NCBI GenBank assembly: GCA_037957365.1
Contig: JARHVA010002426.1
Span: 514,001-578,000, forward strand
Length of the DNA stretch: 64,000 bases
Source of the DNA: Torreya grandis
Lineage: Eukaryota; Streptophyta; Pinopsida; Cupressales; Taxaceae
Reading direction: 5' to 3'
The notes beneath the pieces were generated by a model. It worked only from the letters and a program-made list of their open reading frames with translations, searched no databases and was not told where the DNA came from. This document shows, in pieces, positions 62,305-64,000 of the stretch (its first letter is position 1; every line of letters starts with the position of its first letter). The position numbers and the translations under genes are program-made.

Positions 62305-62449
62305 ATCTCATGTTTACAATAATTAGACTAACCTAATTACAATAATTAGACTCGTAACTCAAGACTACAACTAGCCTTCAACATGCAAACTAACAGTCTC
62401 AAAATAGACTCTCTCGGATTCGTCATGCAAACTGCCTGTTCTCGCATAG

Positions 62450-62552
62450 GCTGCCGACGTCGGCACCTCCATGACCGATGTCGGCCGACAGGTAACCGAT
62501 GCCAGTTGCTTCCTCTTGCTATCTGACCGATGTCGACTGATCAGACTGATGC
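62450..62552. repeat. ACCGATGTCGGT-type short palindromic words in LTR
   Basis: GCCGACGTCGGC (perfect 12-base palindrome), GACCGATGTCGGCC, AACCGATGCC, GACCGATGTCGAC and GACTGATGCC occur within 100 bases. The same word family occurs at 63660-63850 inside the element. Confidence 0.7.
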
Positions 62553-62643
62553 CATTTTTCCTACAACTGATTCTGCAACTTTGCATCCTCCGTAACTTCT
62601 CCTATTTGCATCCTGGTGAAGCTTTTAGCTCCACAACCTAATA

Positions 62644-63600
62644 ATCTCCCACTTGGAGATAAATAGTTGCACCTGTACCTGTACCTATACACCATCTAAA
62701 TTATTCCCTGGCTTGTATCCCTCTTCAAAATCCATCTTGAAGACCAACCACCACGCAACTATGATGCTATAGCTGTCATTCAAGTACCCTGCCATATTCG
62801 AACCTACACATCCATGTAGTGAAGAACTTGACCCTGCATAACAAGAATCCCTACTGCTAGTCCCACTGAACTTCCCTCTAGTACTCCTTCCCCGAATTGG
62901 CTCCATACTTTCTAACAACCCCCACTGATTGGGAAAATTTAGGCCTACACTAGACCTCATGTGATTTCAAACCCTGTTTCAAGCTAAGCTTGAACTGTCC
63001 AGCCCTTGGTGTGCTTTCTGATTCTGCATCCTGCGTAATGAACCTCACCAACACTGTTTTCACATCAGCTCCCACTGGAGATAAAATCTCCATATCTCTT
63101 ATGCCAAAGAATTTCGCTGCTCCAAATTCTTCATGACACACCTCTGAACTAACCTTACCCTTAGCTCAACAAATACTTGTATGTACAAACCTACTAGTAA
63201 ATCACCCACATACAATAAAAAAATGATGTTGCGACCATCATCTACCTGGTAAGATAAACACAATAGTTACACTGACATTGACTGAAGCCATGCTTAGTCA
63301 TCCACCTGTCAAAACCTGTACCATTGTCCTGCAGCTTCCTCAAGACCATGTGCCTTGGCCTTCTGTCTCTTGTGTCCATCCACTCTCTTCTCTAAAACAG
63401 GAATCCATCTCTCTCAGTGCTTACTTCTAGCTGACAACTCTACCAACAAATACCTGTTTGGTTCTTCTCTAAGGACTCACACTCCTCATCCATGCCAAGC
63501 TCCCACTGTATCTGGACTCTACCTGCATTGCCTCTTCACATCCTCCTGGTTCTTGACCATCAGTGAGCAATATAAAAAAGGTGAACAATGAATATGAGGT
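62644..63600 (-). pseudogene. Ty1/copia RT and RNase H
   Basis: Minus-strand reading, right to left: CESLEKNQT (about 63480), GLEEAAGQWYR.FDRW (about 63330), QCQCNYCVYLT and IIFLLYVGDLLVGLYIQ (63190-63270, the catalytic YVDD reading YVGD), then FGAAKFF (63120) and STPRAGQFKLSLKQ (about 62990). RNase H follows with SSLHGCV.SNMAGYLNDSYS (62760-62830). These are the diagnostic copia RT and RNase H motifs. The polypurine tract follows at 62644-62665. Frame changes and stops are numerous, and Gly for Asp at the active site would abolish activity. Confidence 0.8.
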
Positions 63601-64000
63601 TCACTTACCCTTTCCTGACCTCCACATGAGCGTTTGAGACTTGTTGTTCGCCCAATATCCGTTCTAGTGACCGATCTCGGCCATCTCCTAGTCTGCTCCT
63701 GACTGATGTCAGTTCCCTGCACTGACCCTGACTGCCGATGTCGTCTCCCTGGCCGACGCCGGTATCCCTTCTACCAACGTCGGTTCCTTCATGACCGATG
63801 TCAGTCTTCTTGTTGCCAATGTCGGTTACTGTGTGACCGATGCTGGTACCTGTGTTCGTCTGTGAGTGATAACTTTTTACCCACGAGCTCTCCATGGATC
63901 AAAATCCTAATCAAATCAACTCTGCTCTGCTCAGAATAAATTAGTTCTCTCACCTGATCTCTATTCGTCATCTCCTCCATGAACACCAAGGCTTTCCAGT
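63601..64000 (-). pseudogene. Copia linker with TDIG heptad repeat
   Basis: A 96-codon open frame (63605-63895) contains about five heptads of the type TDIGNKK, TDIGHEG, TDVGRRD, TGVGQGD and a DDIG variant, encoded by DNA words ACCGATGTCGGT and relatives spaced 19-22 bases apart (63669-63845). It sits where the linker between integrase and RT is expected. The upstream reading (RDQVRELI…) is not recognisable as integrase. The element continues beyond the window. Confidence 0.55.

Larger units (their letters stand above)
61712..62643 (-). repeat. Copia LTR, about 0.93 kb
   Basis: The LTR is bounded on the right by the polypurine tract (minus strand: CCAAGTGGGAGAT, then TATTAGGTTGTGGAG) and on the left by the putative primer-binding site. 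It contains a TATA box near 62300 and a run of CCGATGTCGG-type words. The end dinucleotides read TA...TA where TG...CA is expected, which two C-to-T type changes would explain. Boundaries are good to a few bases only. Confidence 0.6.

Overview
The window is a repeat-dominated stretch of a plant nuclear genome. It holds three Ty3/gypsy lineages or copies with plant-type polyproteins, a Ty1/copia element, a plant LINE-1 with a terminal RNase H, a hAT-type transposase relic, an NPH3 (phototropin-signalling) gene relic and TTTAGGG-like repeats. The large, AT-rich, heavily decayed element load suggests a seed plant with a big genome, possibly a gymnosperm. That last step is inference; no marker here fixes the taxon. 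I see no intact protein-coding host gene. Most breaks in the ORFs look like C-to-T or G-to-A changes (CAA to TAA, TGG to TAG), as expected for methylated, silenced repeats. Layout, 1-16 kb: a cluster of one gypsy family. The end of a plus-strand copy (A) with its LTR abuts a truncated minus-strand LTR, then a minus-strand internal region (B), a full LTR, and a second, truncated minus-strand internal region (C). The B-LTR-C order has one LTR serving two internal regions. 16.7-19.8 kb: a 397-bp tandem array, a degenerate A/T-rich repeat field and a short inverted copy of the array unit. 20.4-23.4 kb: a minus-strand hAT-like transposase pseudogene whose N-terminal end is tandemly duplicated. 26-36.7 kb: a full-length minus-strand gypsy element (D) with both LTRs, of the same family as A-C. 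Its pol order is protease, archaeal-type RNase H, RT, RNase H, integrase. Its LTRs hold a 49-bp minisatellite (7 and 11 copies) and an extra ORF in U3. 37.8-39.7 kb: a 152-bp CT microsatellite, a 285-bp tandem duplication and a broken NPH3 exon. 42-43.2 kb: a 134-bp repeat and a near-perfect 100-nt hairpin. 44.9-50.4 kb: a degraded plus-strand LINE-1 with an ORF1 (DUF4283-like region plus CCHC knuckle) and an ORF2 (endonuclease, RT, zf-RVT, RNase H). 50.6-52.2 kb: a decayed gene of unknown family. 52.4-55.5 kb: a higher-order repeat of roughly 0.28-kb subunits with TTTAGGG-like blocks, duplicated as two 1.56-kb units. 59-60.4 kb: an internally deleted gypsy relic of a second (Tat-like) type. 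61.5-64 kb: a minus-strand copia element with a more GC-rich sequence and a repeated TDIG-type heptad. The genes here do not form a host pathway; each element carries its own replication set. Most worth following up: the RNase H placed before RT, the U3 ORF and minisatellite in the LTRs of D, the hairpin at 43.1 kb, the telomere-like higher-order repeat, and the fact that two unrelated LTR elements both show an internal-LTR-internal arrangement.
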